Assembly: GCA_958450365.1 (NCBI GenBank)
Contig: CAUEEP010000732.1
Coordinates: forward strand, 868,001-932,000
Length of the DNA: 64,000 nt
Source: Mesorhabditis belari
Taxonomy: Eukaryota; Nematoda; Chromadorea; Rhabditida; Rhabditidae
Direction: 5' to 3'
The notes under the pieces are model-generated. The model saw nothing but the letters and a program-made list of their open reading frames with translations, did not search any database and was not told the DNA's origin. Both the position numbers and the translations under genes were made by a program. This document shows, one piece after another, positions 1 to 10,230 of this stretch (its first letter is position 1; the number at the start of each line of letters is the position of its first letter).

Positions 1-141
1 TGCCGGAAATTCTTGATTAGAAACTAAGGCAGTATCTTTTAATAAAAACTTTCAACCAAACAATTTTCAAATTTAAATTCCATTTAAACAATTCCAATTT
101 AAATTCTATTTCAATTTTCAAATTTAAAAACGAAACAAACC

Positions 142-822
142 ATGGAATCAATCGAATCATCAGTATGTAAAGCCTTGAATTTCTCTAAAGCATCTGGTGG
201 CAATAAGGCGATGAATTCGGGATGGAAAGTCGCCATTATCGTACGTTGCTAAAACTTCATAGGATTTATAAACATCATTAATTAGTACACGATTGGAAAT
301 AGATATCATTGAAGGTTATTGAAGGTTATTGAAGGTTATTGAAGGTTATTGAATGTTATTGAATGTTATTGAAGGTTATTGAAGGTTATTGAAGGTTATT
401 GAAGGTTATTGAAGGTTATTGAATGTTATTGAATGTTATTGAATGTCATTGAAGGTCATTGAATGTCTTTGAATGTCTTTAACACATTTACACCATGACT
501 ACAATAGAAAGTCTTTAGAAAAGAAAAGTTGGTCGAGGTCGGTCGAGCATTTCTTGGTCGAATTTCGGATGATCGTCATGGCCAACTGGCTAAGAGTATC
601 TTAGACGTATCTTAGACGGGAGGGGTCAATGGTTCAATCCAGCTGACTAGATCCAATGATCTAGATTCAATAACCTGTATCCAATAAAGAACCAATGTTC
701 TCCTTTACCCGTGTGCCCAGAAGCCGAATGAAATATCCAAAAAATAGAGAAGTTTTCTTTAAAAACTAATAACAGATTCGATGAATTATTTACATTTCTA
801 GGCGCTTCACGTATACCGATGA
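142..822 (+). CDS. possible small two-exon gene, function unknown
   Basis: I do not recognise this. An ATG at 142 opens 33 codons that run to a good donor (GTACGT at 241). An acceptor ending at 801 (TTTCTAG) would add seven more codons, ending at TGA 820-822. The predicted product is about 39 residues, with no motif. AATAAA signals follow near 846-858, as expected at a gene end. The intron would contain the decamer repeat at 308-480 and a tRNA-like element. In another phase the second exon reads RFTYTDEPYRYEC then stop, which looks more protein-like, so exons may be missing or the phase may be wrong. Low confidence. Confidence 0.25.
308..480. repeat. decamer tandem repeat (TTATTGAAGG type)
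   Basis: About 17 head-to-tail 10-bp units of TTATTGAAGG, with some units reading AATG or using GTCATT/GTCTTT. Variants cluster at the right end. Confidence 0.9.
573..651 (+). repeat. tRNA-derived (SINE-like) element
   Basis: An A-box-like TGGCCAACTGG (579-589) is followed about 40 bases later by a B-box-like GGTTCAATCC (631-640). No proper acceptor stem closes it, so it is not a functional tRNA. The same kind of tRNA-like block recurs at 49281-49363 (very similar) and at 18309-18376 in reverse, which points to a dispersed retroposon family with a Leu/Ser-type tRNA head. Confidence 0.6.
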
Positions 823-1518
823 GCCCTATCGTTACGAATGTGTTAATAAATAAATAAAGGCTATTCTCTATTTGACACTACTTAGCTTCAGCTATTGAAA
901 GTATTATAAAGGGCCCAGTTTCTTATCTCATTACAGTATCCCGAGTTTGTTACATTAGACAAATAAACAAAGAATATAGTAGCTGAAAGTATTCAGCTGA
1001 TACAACTGAATATCTTTTATTTATAGACGGTATCTTAACTCAACAAAGTTAAGCTAACTTAACTGTAACTCAACAAAAGACTGAACAATTTTTAAGATGC
1101 ATTAAGATTAAGAAAATATTTTTCCAATAAAGCCTGGTCAAAAAGATTACGGTAATGAAAAAACGAGAAAATTTTTGATTTGTGAATCCCGATCGAGATC
1201 TCGGCCCTTTTATAGCACTCATTTTGGAGCTAGGAGACGATTTTTTTTCTGTGAAAGGTTTCCTTTTTTTTTTGGACTTCTGTGCGCGTTGATGCGTTTC
1301 CAAGGAGATTTGTGCAAAAAAAAAGCAGAAAACACAAAAAATTGGCCTAAAATCGCAATTATTTTGTGCTTCGGGTATACAGGTGAGAATTTTTTGAGGG
1401 GAGATCGCACACTTATAATTTGTCTCATTTTTTTTTTGGTGAACTTTATCGAGGAATTAGCGATTTGACTACAAAAATGACTTTCTAATGAAGTGGGGAA
1501 AAGAGCTGTGATTTGTGA

Positions 1519-1630
1519 TTGGAAAGAATGGAAAGAATGGAAAGGATGGAAGGGATGGAAAGGATGGAAAGAGACAGCAAGAATCGAAAGAATCGAAAGA
1601 ATCGAAAGAATGGAAAGAGACAGCAAGAAT
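1519..1630. repeat. GGAAAGAAT purine-rich tandem repeat
   Basis: Imperfect GGAAAGAATGGAAAGAT-type repeat. Apparent reading frames across it (ERMERMEG and similar) are only translations of the repeat. Confidence 0.8.
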
Positions 1631-2334
1631 CTAGGCTACAGATGAGTTATAAAGATGGGATAGACATTTTGGACATTAGAACGAAAAAGAAACATTTTCG
1701 CAGATAAAACACCTATCGTAGCCCCGAATTCTCCGACTTTAACAGCCAAGAACCGAATCAGAAATGATCTTTGTTCATTCTAGAAGCAGTTTCTTTCAAA
1801 CTCACGAAGATTCGAGTCCGGTTCTGTTCATTTCAGATCTGATTCTGATCTGGTCAGTTCAGTTTATCTTCGTTTAAAAAAAGGTCGATTTTCACTAAAA
1901 CCAATTCATTTCTACTACAACAATTCTTCTTTTATACATCTGATGCTTGTATTGGGACGCTTTTAGCACGTAACTCATTCAATTTTTTTCAAAATGATCA
2001 AGATTTTAGCCACTTCCACACGCCCGGCTCTAGTGAGTTTTGTAACAAAAATACAGCCAATTTAAATTTGAGGACAAAAGGATCTGCATTTGGACTGATT
2101 CTCACTAAAAACAAATTGTCAGTGCAGTGATGGTGGTTTTATGTGAAAATCACTCGAGTGTATCGGTTCACCGGGTGTTAGGCTTTTCGGGGTTCTCGGT
2201 TGCCTCGGTTATTTGGTTTAGCGGAATTTCTCGCGGGGTTGCTGGCGGGTTTGGGGCAGCATTTTGCCTCAGGGATTCGGGCGCGGGGGCAGCGGGAGCC
2301 CACTGATCCTTTCCTTTGAAGAATATCACAGAAA

Positions 2335-2545
2335 GGAACACCTTTCCATAGGGAACGTGTGCCAGACGTCAAGCGATTACGCGGCCGCACAAAGAACACC
2401 TCGCCAGTGGTTCCAAAGGGATTTCTCTTCTCTGTTGATCTCTTTCTCTATTGATGGCCCAAAAACGATATTCAGCTGTAAATTTGTACCCGGGTGGTTT
2501 TTGGGGTCGGGGAATCGTTTGGCGCTATTCATTTTATTGCGTCTA
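2335..2545 (+). repeat. dispersed repeat family with GCGGCCGC core, copy 1
   Basis: Contains a block reading GTGTGCCAGACGTCAAGCGA, then TTACGCGGCCGCACAAAGAA, then CACCTCGCCAGT. The same blocks occur in reverse at about 20205-20400 and 55425-55590, and in part at 60945-61010. The shared part extends to a block ending TTGGCGCTATTCATTTTATT. The class of element is unknown; no coding capacity is seen. Confidence 0.6.
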
Positions 2546-2572
2546 CTAGCTGGAACTCGGGAACGAGACCTT

Positions 2573-2915
2573 AAAAAAATACCGACTGGGGCTACCAGTG
2601 GTGAATTTATCGCATACACGAAATATATCAATCACAATACAACGACACGCACAATACTAGGCTATATCTTAACTTAACCCACGTCATGACAGACGGCTCC
2701 CTAACCCTAAGCTCAATGGGGAACTAAATAGCTTTTTTGGTGGTGAAGGGAAGATGACGATGAAGGAGTGGCTTGTCACTTTAAAGAACTGGGGCCACAA
2801 CCACCAGACTGCCCTCCAGAAAACCTCTCAACCCGAAGGGAAAGGAAATCCGAAGGGGGTGACCATGTCGCAAACCTTCCGATTAAGATAAAAGACACTT
2901 AACCAGTCAGCCACA
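2573..2915 (-). mobile_element. tRNA-derived SINE, copy 1 (B box deleted)
   Basis: Nearly identical over about 340 bases to 18890-19252. Read on the minus strand it starts with a tRNA-like head (TGTGGCTGACTGGTTAAGTG, which includes an A box) and ends in a T-run after CCCCAGTCGGTA. This copy lacks about 18-20 bases carrying the B box GGTTCGAACCC, which the other copy keeps. It should therefore not support Pol III transcription from an internal promoter. No clear target-site duplication is visible. Confidence 0.7.
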
Positions 2916-3352
2916 CGTGCTTCTAGGAACTTTTCTCAACAAGCCTTTTTGAATGTCAGACAAAGACATTCATTAGAAGATATTCGTAATTTGTTTAAAG
3001 ATTCATGATCACAATCTTATTATATCAAGCATAGAACAAGAAAAAGTCTTCAGAAACCCTAGTATACTGTGTTATCTTGTTAACAAACTTTGAGATGAAA
3101 TTTGTAATTATTTTCAGTTGATGGAGCTTGTTTTAAATGTTTTAAAGTCTAATAAATTGAGCGATGAATTCTAGATATATTTCTAGAAATATATTCAATT
3201 CATCGAAATCCATTTGCAAGCTTTCAACAAGACGTCGATCGTATAATATTTAGCCCATCATTAGCCTATTATGTATACTTGTATTTAACAAAAAGCTTGT
3301 TATTTTTATTCAATAATTTTCTAGGTTTTATAGCCATCAAACATAGAAAAAG

Positions 3353-4793
3353 CTATTCTCTTTGTTCGGCAGGAAACGGGAAGATGGGTAGTGGAAGTGG
3401 TGGCATTTGGGAGATTGACGAATTCTCGACACAGAATGATCTCAACGAAGCCGAGAGTTGTTTCTTCCATTTTGTTCTGAAACGAGACTTTGTTAGAATT
3501 AAAGCAGAAAACTTGTTTGACTTGTTTAAGAGTTCAAAAAATGTGACCTTCGATTCTGGAACCATGTTTTGATCTGGGTTTCGGTGAGGTTGAGTGATTG
3601 TGCGAGATGGACCCTTTTGCTTACCGATAGATATTTATCTCTCTTAAGAATTTTATTAGTATACAATATTTGTTCTTTACTTGAAACTCTGTCTCTAAAG
3701 TGTCCAATTGTCGTGCCGAATAGGCTTGTCTCGGTTTTCGCTCAACCGCGCTTTTTCGTCCTCGGTGATACTCGTGTTTTCGAGCTGAAATTTGATTGGA
3801 ATTCATTTAGAGCTCTAGAATTTAAAGCTCATTTAAAGCTCATTTAAAGCTCATTTAAAGCTCATCTAAAGCTCATCTAAAGCTCATCTAAAGCTCATTT
3901 AAAGCTCCTCCAAAGCTCCTCTAAAGCTCTTCTATAAGTATTAGAGTTTTGAATCTTATTGTAGATTATTTCAAGAAACTGATAGAAAGAAAAAAGCTTT
4001 TGAAGTTTATCTCAAAGCAGCCTGGCCCAAAGCTAGCCTGGCCTCAAAGCTAGCCTGGCCTCAAAGCTAGCCTGGCCTCAAAGCTGGCCTGGCCTCAAAG
4101 CTAGCCTGGCCACTTGAAAGTGAATTATCTCGACAAAATGTTTGAGTAATTGCTTGAAAATTTTGAAATTCTTTAATTACCTCTCAATCCTAATAACATT
4201 TGTAATTCGATGAGTGATGGATTCGGGTTGGGAACGGGTAATGGAGGGGCAATGGGAAGAAGTGGAGGAAGAGTGGGAAGGCGAGGAGGGAGATCGTGGA
4301 GGAATGCTGAAAATGAGCTATAACTGATAGTAGATAAACAAAATGCCGTATTTCTCTTAATAATATGAAATGCCCAGAGGAGTGTCGCGTAGTCGTTGTT
4401 TTTGAGGCAATCATTTAGAAAAAAAACTCGAACAAAATCGGTTCAGAGGTTCGCGATAAAAAAAATGATTTAGTGCGTAAAACGACGACTACACGACGCT
4501 CCCCATGTCACAATATTAGAAAAAAATACGGTAAGTCTGTAGATTATAGTGGACACTTACGCAGTAGAGTGGGCAGAAGGTTTTGGAATGAAAAAGAAGG
4601 GGGAATGTGCGGGAGGGTGAGGGTGGGCTCTTGATCGGATCCCTCGTCATCCTCATTCACTTCACTGTCCCCATCGAGACTTTCATTCTCCAGTAAAAGC
4701 GATTCAGTTCTCTCTACAATCAGATATTTCGTTAACTCTAGTTCTCTATAAGATTCTTTCCAATCAGTAACACTTAAAGCGTTCTTTTCGACC
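3353..4793 (-). CDS. homeodomain transcription factor (ANTP/NK-like class), 5' end unresolved
   Basis: A DNA-binding transcription factor acting in the nucleus. Four exons can be joined in frame: about 4793-4555 (acidic, DGDSEVNEDDEGSDQE), 4299-4179 (Pro/Leu-rich), about 3789-3701 (arm RKPRQAYSARQLDTLETEFQ), then the rest of the homeodomain from about 3650 to the stop at 3353. The recognition helix reads LTETQIKTWFQNRRTKWKKQ, with W48, F49, Q50, N51 and R53 all present and an intron inside the NRR/T codon region. A short proline-rich tail follows. No ATG lies in the first exon found, which has its own acceptor (GATTTAG), so a start exon lies upstream (higher coordinates). Introns carry a palindromic MITE and 11-bp and 17-bp tandem repeats. 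A minus-strand AATAAA lies near 3305. The orthologue is not certain. Confidence 0.8.
3822..3930. repeat. 11-bp tandem repeat in homeobox intron
   Basis: About ten copies of AAAGCTCATTT with drift to AAAGCTCATCT and AAAGCTCCTCT. Confidence 0.85.
4025..4112. repeat. 17-bp tandem repeat in homeobox intron
   Basis: Five copies of AAAGCTAGCCTGGCCTC, the first truncated and one unit with GG for AG. Confidence 0.85.
4347..4535. mobile_element. palindromic MITE (TACCGTATTT family) in homeobox intron
   Basis: The left end reads GCCGTATTTCTCTTAATAAT and the right end ATATTAGAAAAAAATACGG. The inner arms GTGTCGCGTAGTCGT and ACGACTACACGACGC are inverted. Related sequence occurs at about 62370-62555, 26880-26945 and 63740-63815. 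Confidence 0.6.
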
Positions 4794-4942
4794 CTAAATC
4801 GGCCGCAAATCGGGTTCAAACCGATAAACTGATTAAAGAGAGAGTTCTCTTATTGGCTTAAAAACGAAGAAATTGTAAAGCTTGATTGTTTAAATGCATT
4901 TATTGGGTTGGTGAATTGAAAACTGCGGGCTATTGTCATATG

Positions 4943-5222
4943 TGACAGTTTGAGCACTTTCTTCAAAAGAAACCCATTTTGGTGTCAATGGAAAAGTTGT
5001 AGAGAATCAAAAATCAAGCTTATATCCAAATTTTCAGAACGATTCAAAAACTGGTTTACAAGAAATGCCAAATTTACGAATTTTCACAAAACTTGCATTT
5101 TAAGCGAAACTACTAAGTGTATCTTTTTGCAAATTTGGCTATAAGCCTAATTTTTGATTCTCTACAACTTTTCTATTGACACCAAAATGGGTTTCTTTTG
5201 AAGAAAGTGCTCAAACTGGGAC
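4943..5222. repeat. foldback inverted repeat inside the mariner element
   Basis: The left arm (GTGACAGTTTGAGCACTTTC through AAAAGTTGTAGAGAATCAAA) is repeated in reverse complement in the right arm, which ends GAAAGTGCTCAAACTGGGAC. Arms are about 85 bp. Confidence 0.75.
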
Positions 5223-5386
5223 ATCTCCAGTCCTCCATTTTTGAGTCTCACACTTGTCTCACACACAAACCAAAACCCTACTACGAAAGAGGAATCCGCA
5301 AATTGCGTGTAAAATGGGCAGAAGTCGTCAATAATAATGGAAATTATTTGGAATCAATTGATGGTTTTATGTTGAATAAATTTTAG
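5223..5386 (+). pseudogene. mariner transposase C-terminal remnant
   Basis: Codons before TAG at 5386 include KPKPYYERGIRKL, RVKWAEVVNNNGNYLE and a short tail. This resembles the C-terminal end of mariner transposases (FY..GI..LP.RW..V...NG.YF). The catalytic DDD region is absent, so the fragment cannot encode an active enzyme. It lies in the correct place, just inside the right inverted repeat. Confidence 0.6.
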
Positions 5387-5659
5387 TTCAAAGTCCCGCA
5401 GTTGGTTCAATTCACCAACCCAATAGTTTAAAAAAAACAATTTCCATTTAAATCACCTTTTTCCAGCAATTGATCGATCCGAAAAGCCATTCTTGAGTCG
5501 ATTATTAGATTCAAAAAAAGGTACAATGGTCAAAAAGTTATTTAATTGATTTAAGATTGGTTTAGATTCAGTAAAAGCTTTAGTACTTGAGAAGTTATTC
5601 AGTTAAGAGGCAAGTTCTGGAATAATGCAATACTCAGAGATCTCAATCCTTTCTCCTTA

Positions 5660-6045
5660 TTGTTAGTGTGTCAAGCGTGAGAAAGTGAAAAGTGACCCAG
5701 CCAAATTTCGGTAAACATTACCTTTCCTAATCTCTAAGCTAACAAGGAATGGCTAAGTAATCAAGTTGAAATTTCTTTATTTCTTTATTTCTTTTCTTCA
5801 ATTTCCCCTCAATATTCCCATTGCCGGCAATGTTCGTAATTCGATCGGATTGAGAAATTCTCTCTATTTGGCTTTCAATCAGATTTTGCCTTTCATTCAG
5901 ATTTATTCAAAACTTTCACAAGTAATGAAAGAAATTTCAACTTGATTACTTAGGTATAGATTAAGAAAGATAATGTTTGTTGATCAATGTTTGCCTAAAT
6001 TTGGCTGAATCCTTCTCACTTTCTCACTTGTGTTCACGAAAAGGT
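5660..6045. repeat. foldback element between genes
   Basis: GAGAAAGTGAAAAGTGACCC on the left pairs with a drifted copy near 6013-6040 (CTTCTCACTTTCTCACTTGT). GGCTAAGTAATCAAGTTGAA pairs with TTCAACTTGATTACTTAGG. There is no coding content. It fills most of the gap between the mariner element and the CDF gene's 3' end. Confidence 0.6.
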
Positions 6046-6101
6046 TCACGTTTTGAAGAAATAGTTTTTATTTACAAAGATTCATCTTTTGAATCTCTCC
6101 G

Positions 6102-8003
6102 TCACTCCAGCAATTCATCCGTTTCATTTATTGAAGAAACTTCATGATCATCTCTCTGCATTGGTGACTCCTGAAAGAGTTTCAACTTGAAAGTTCAAAA
6201 TAATCTAATCAAAATAATCAAAATAATCAAAATAATCAAAATACAATCCCCACATTTGCACGTCAACTATAAAAATCTTAAATAATTCTATTTTCTACAT
6301 TTGAATAAGGACTTTGAGATGTAACTTTGCTCTTTCTCTCCTTCTCTTCTTCTGATAAATAACTCTAAGCACTCGATGTTGAACTTACTGATGAAATTTC
6401 TTGAATCCCTTGATGAATGTACGCGATTCGAACCCATTCAATTTCTTCAAGACTCTTCTTCACGATGCCCTCCATTTTTCCAATCTCCGAAGATAGATCT
6501 GTTTTAAAAGTTACCTAAAATCTATATCTTTGTCTATACACTGAACTTTTTACAGTATACCTCAACAATACATTTTTCACCGGTATGAAAGACGAGGAGA
6601 TCATCAACAGTAATACCCGAAATCTCGTTAAGAACCTAAAACGTTTGTAAAACTTTAAAAACTAAACTAGCTAGCTTATCACATTACAATATGCTGAATA
6701 TCTTTTAACTTCTTTAATTAACTAAGGTGAAAGATGTTCATTCTTGTTTGCTAAAGCCTGTTTGCCTTTTGAAATTTTTCCCGACAAACCTTCATCACCG
6801 CTTCTTTTCTCCATCCAGCCGCTTGTATCCCATGTACTTTATTGCAATTGGTAAACAAAATCGGTAACCAATTCCAGAAAATCATCGCAAAGATCAAGAC
6901 GGCTCCAAGTAGATCGAAATGCTTGAAATCGAAATGCTTTTCTATAAAAATCTATCTTATTCACAAACTTTATCAATATATCTTGTCAAAAGAGCAAAAG
7001 CGAGAGCGGTTGAATTCGTCAGAACATCCGTTCGTTGATCTTTCGATAAAACGTTCACTTGTTCAACGTCTTTTCTTCTAAAAGATCTTTATGATTTCAT
7101 TTTTTAACTTCAAACTTACAAGATACAAATTATGTATAACCCAAGTTTTAATAAAATGTTTAGCGAGATCACAAGCAAGTGCTCTTTCTCAAGGCGAGGA
7201 TCGAAGCGATTCCCTGTAATGACGATATGAACAATAGATTAATAAAATTTCACACTCACCAAAGAAATTATCGACCGAAATGATGCCATTGACACACGCG
7301 AGTACCAGCATCACAACTGAAGCTACAACCTAAATAGCTAAATAGCTTTTTTGAGGCTTTTTTCGTAGAGTTTGCAAATGAGGTTTTCAAAAATTCTAAA
7401 CTAACTAACTGAATTCTTACATTTGAAAGACTCTCACTGGAGCGTCCTCTTGGGTACTGAGGTGCACCGAAACACGAGTTCCCCTGAAAGCGATTTGATC
7501 GGTCTACAAGTGTATTTGAAAGGCTGATTAGCTTGTAAATGCATTCGCTTAAATGAAATTTTCCTAACAATTTGCTCAGTTTACCTGAATTCTTGTGATC
7601 AAGATCAACGCTCCCACAAAAACATCTCCAAAAGATTCAATCGTAGAATTGGCAATTGAAAATGAGCCCGTGGCATAAGCGACAACACCTGAACGAATTG
7701 TATATCAAGTTAGTAGAAATAAAATAAAAAGTTGACGTACTTGAAAGTTAAAAATGAACAATTTTTGCCATTCGAGAGATTTAAAGCTATTAAAAGCACT
7801 CACCTTTCACTGAAACCAGTAAAATATTCGACAAATTCACAATGACGATAATCAATAAAGCGTGCGCATTTTTGTTAGCCCAAAAGCGACGCTAAAATCG
7901 ATTTTTTTAAAAATCCCAAGTTGGTGACGGTTACTTTATTCGGTAAACTCGTCAAACACCCTTGGTTCTTTGATGATTTTGTCGGCGAGTTGTTCAAATT
8001 CAT
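6102..8003 (-). CDS. cation diffusion facilitator (CDF) family metal transporter
   Basis: A membrane protein that exports divalent metal (Mn/Zn type) by exchange with protons. From ATG 8003 an N-terminal cytosolic stretch (MNLNNSPTKSSKNQ...) leads to TM1 (ALLIIVIVNLSNILLV). Next come GSFSIANSTIESFGDVFVGA (TM2 metal site), QYPRGRSSESLSN (the family's YP.GR loop), a TM3 exon (VVASVVMLVLACVNGIISVD) and DQRTDVLTNSTALAFALL (TM5 DxxxD site). The soluble C-terminal domain includes GITVDDLLVFHTGEKCIVE, and the stop is at 6102. The TM5 motif fits the Mn-type subfamily, whereas the TM2 site reads ESFGD (ExxxD) where DxxxD is usual. The join of the N-terminal exon is inferred from a GTAACC donor and an acceptor just before RRFWANKNAHA. 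The gene lies 354 bases downstream of the ZC3HC1-like stop, on the same strand. Confidence 0.8.
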
Positions 8004-8357
8004 AATAGTGAATCAAATTTCGTGCCTTGTGAAAAACCTATCAGTCTTACACACTTTTGATAGACTGGGAAAATCAAAATATGGCTTCTCCCCCACAAAA
8101 TTTGATCCTTTCAGCTGATAACCCGGGGGTCTCGGCCGCCTGATAGAAAGAAAGATCAAGGGACAACCCCGCTTGTACACAGATGTTTTTCTTGGTTGAA
8201 AAAATACATTTGTAAAAAGTGAAAATTTCTCCACTTGTATGAATTACTTGTTCGTTTGGCAAGTTATAAACGTGATTTTGGATGCTGCAAAGATATTGCT
8301 AATTTGATTTTTTTGTACATTTATCGTGAACATGAAAATACATGTAATAAAATCGAC

Positions 8358-9834
8358 TTATTCCGCTATAAGTGACGTAAGTGAAGTTGAAAGCGTATTC
8401 GAAAGTCGAGCTCGGGCACGGAAAGCATCAGCGAGGGGTTTCTTCTAAAAAGAGAACATTGAACTAGCACTATGTAAAATAAATGTCTTACTCAAACATA
8501 GAAAAAGTATTGCAAAAAGTTGAAAGTGAAAAAGTGATTTAAAGTTTACCTTTTCAAACTTCTTGAAATAGCTGGCAAGTTCTTCCCACATAGGCGTCGA
8601 GCCATCTGCGGCGAAATCGAGAAGTGGACACCAGTTGTAATGTTGAGATGCAGGAGGAGTGTCGGTGGGAAGAATTGAAGGCACACAAACACGAGCGCAC
8701 AGCCCACACTCAACTCTAAAATCGAATCTTCGAAACGAAATAATAATAAGGCCCCTTTGTTAAAACGTAAATATTTGCAAACAAGCTCACTTTTTAGGAT
8801 TCTTAGTAATCGGAATCCATTGTAAAACGGCAAAAGACGCAGCCGGAAGCTCAGCGTCGCTGATTTCTCCGAAAATCTCAGTTAACAATGATTTGAAAGC
8901 GGAATCTTCATACTAAATTATATTTTGCAAAATTTTTAGTGTAAAACTAAGACCTTGTACTTCCCAAAGTCTACTCTCTTCAACTCCTCAAATGTTATTC
9001 TATAGAAAAGTTTCAACGAGTCGATCGAATCTCTAAAAGGTATACGTAATTTCAAGAGCCTAAAATAAAAACCTGAATTCCGAAAAATAATCCGCTGATG
9101 GTGATCGAAAGACGCAAATGTTTTCATGAGCGTTCACCAGTTTCTCACGAACGTGTCTAAAATAATTAATTTTAAAAATTCGGTAAATTATTCCACTTGA
9201 CACAAGCGATGTACGTCGCAACCAAACATTCTTTAATATCCGGAAGAACCGTACTAATAATTTTTGAGCATGATGCACACTCGACTAACTCAGAACCTAA
9301 AATATATGCAGATTACGAAAAGAAGTGTTTTAGTATATACCTTTCATAACCCATCCATATTCAGCAAAATCCCGTGGTGAAATCTCCGGAATGGCTTTCC
9401 ATTTTAAACTCTAAAAAGTAGATAAAACAACTATTGGAAAGAAATTAACACCGTAAAAGTGGCAACCCGTCTCTTGTACCCGTTCATATAATTCTCGCTT
9501 CTTCTTCGCCTAAAAAAAATAAATAAGTAAACATTGTGTTTTTAAAAGCACCGTTTGTTTTGTTCTTGTTCAACGGGCGGACTGGTGGCTTGTCGAATTT
9601 GGGCCAGAAGTTCTTGGGCCTAAAACAAAACAGTTAAAACGGAAAATTAGTTATAAAATCAATTAAAGTTCATACAAAAACTAATTTAGGTTTGACTTTG
9701 AAACAAACACTAGCCTTTCGCTTGTGCGAGAGAGCTCGTTCGATGTTTGTCGTCGGTGTGGGCGTCGCTTCGAAGCGTTTGCTCGGTGATTCGGTTGTTG
9801 TCGATAGCAGCTGTTCTTCATTTTCTTCCACCAT
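8358..9834 (-). CDS. C3HC zinc-finger protein, ZC3HC1/NIPA (Rsm1) family
   Basis: A nuclear-envelope or nuclear-basket associated zinc-finger protein in other animals. After a variable N-terminus (MVEENEEQLLSTTTESPSKR), a conserved run reads KKRELYERVQETGCHFYG, then LKWKAIPEISPRDFAEYGW, VECASC and HENICVF. That is the C3HC zinc finger, with CxxC and HxxxC visible. The Rsm1/NIPA C-terminal zinc finger follows: VECGLCARVCVP, then HYNWCPLLDFA. The stop is at 8358. ATG 9834 sits directly behind TTTTAG, a likely trans-splice acceptor. It is divergent from mrps-7 with about 400 bp between starts, and it is the probable first gene of a two-gene unit with the CDF transporter. Confidence 0.8.
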
Positions 9835-10230
9835 TCTAAAAACCAAATAGATTATAAAATTGAATGTTTAGAACTAAAATAACGGCAGAAAATAAAAAGG
9901 TGCGTGCTGGAAAAGAAAGATGATTGAATGAGAAGTTTGGCAGCGTTTAAAATTTTTCAGTCAATTTAAAGTTACTCATTTCCTTAGCTGAGTAGTCTAA
10001 ATTGAGTATTGCTCTATAAACACCTGCGATCAAGAGAATTCACTATCCGTTAACAGAGCTACTATTAAATGAAGTTTCGAGCTACTACTTGCGCCTTTGC
10101 ACAACCAGAACTAATGCTCGCATAACAATTAAAAATTAATTTGCCGTGAGCAACATGTTGAACCGAATGTGTCGCTCCTTGATTCATAATTCACCGAAAG
10201 CAGTCATCCAGCCATTGGATTGATTTAGAT
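9835..10230. promoter_or_regulatory. divergent intergenic region, ZC3HC1-like gene and mrps-7
   Basis: This 396-bp gap separates two outward-facing starts, so it should hold both promoters. A splice-acceptor-like TTGATTTAG ends two bases before the mrps-7 ATG. An upstream ATG at 10155 opens a 22-codon frame ending in TGA just before that acceptor, probably untranslated or an outron. Confidence 0.5.

Larger units (their letters stand above)
4903..5423. mobile_element. deleted mariner-like element with a second element inside
   Basis: Terminal inverted repeats TTGGGTTGGTGAATTGAA and TTCAATTCACCAACCCAA are flanked on both sides by TA, the mariner target duplication. Only 521 bp remain. The right part keeps the end of a transposase reading frame (separate entry). 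A foldback sequence at 4943-5222 occupies the left part. Confidence 0.75.

Noticed and set aside
300..480. Regular repeats considered as a CRISPR array
   Set aside because: Contiguous 10-bp units without spacers in a nematode genome; a simple satellite.
1984..2030. ATG with MIKILATSTRPAL and a good GTGAGT donor, like a mitochondrial leader exon
   Set aside because: No downstream exon could be found before the oppositely oriented homeobox gene; the following DNA is repeats.
3279..3572. Plus-strand frame of 97 codons with MGSGSGGIWEIDEF
   Set aside because: Antisense shadow of the last homeobox exons, whose minus-strand reading gives a true homeodomain.
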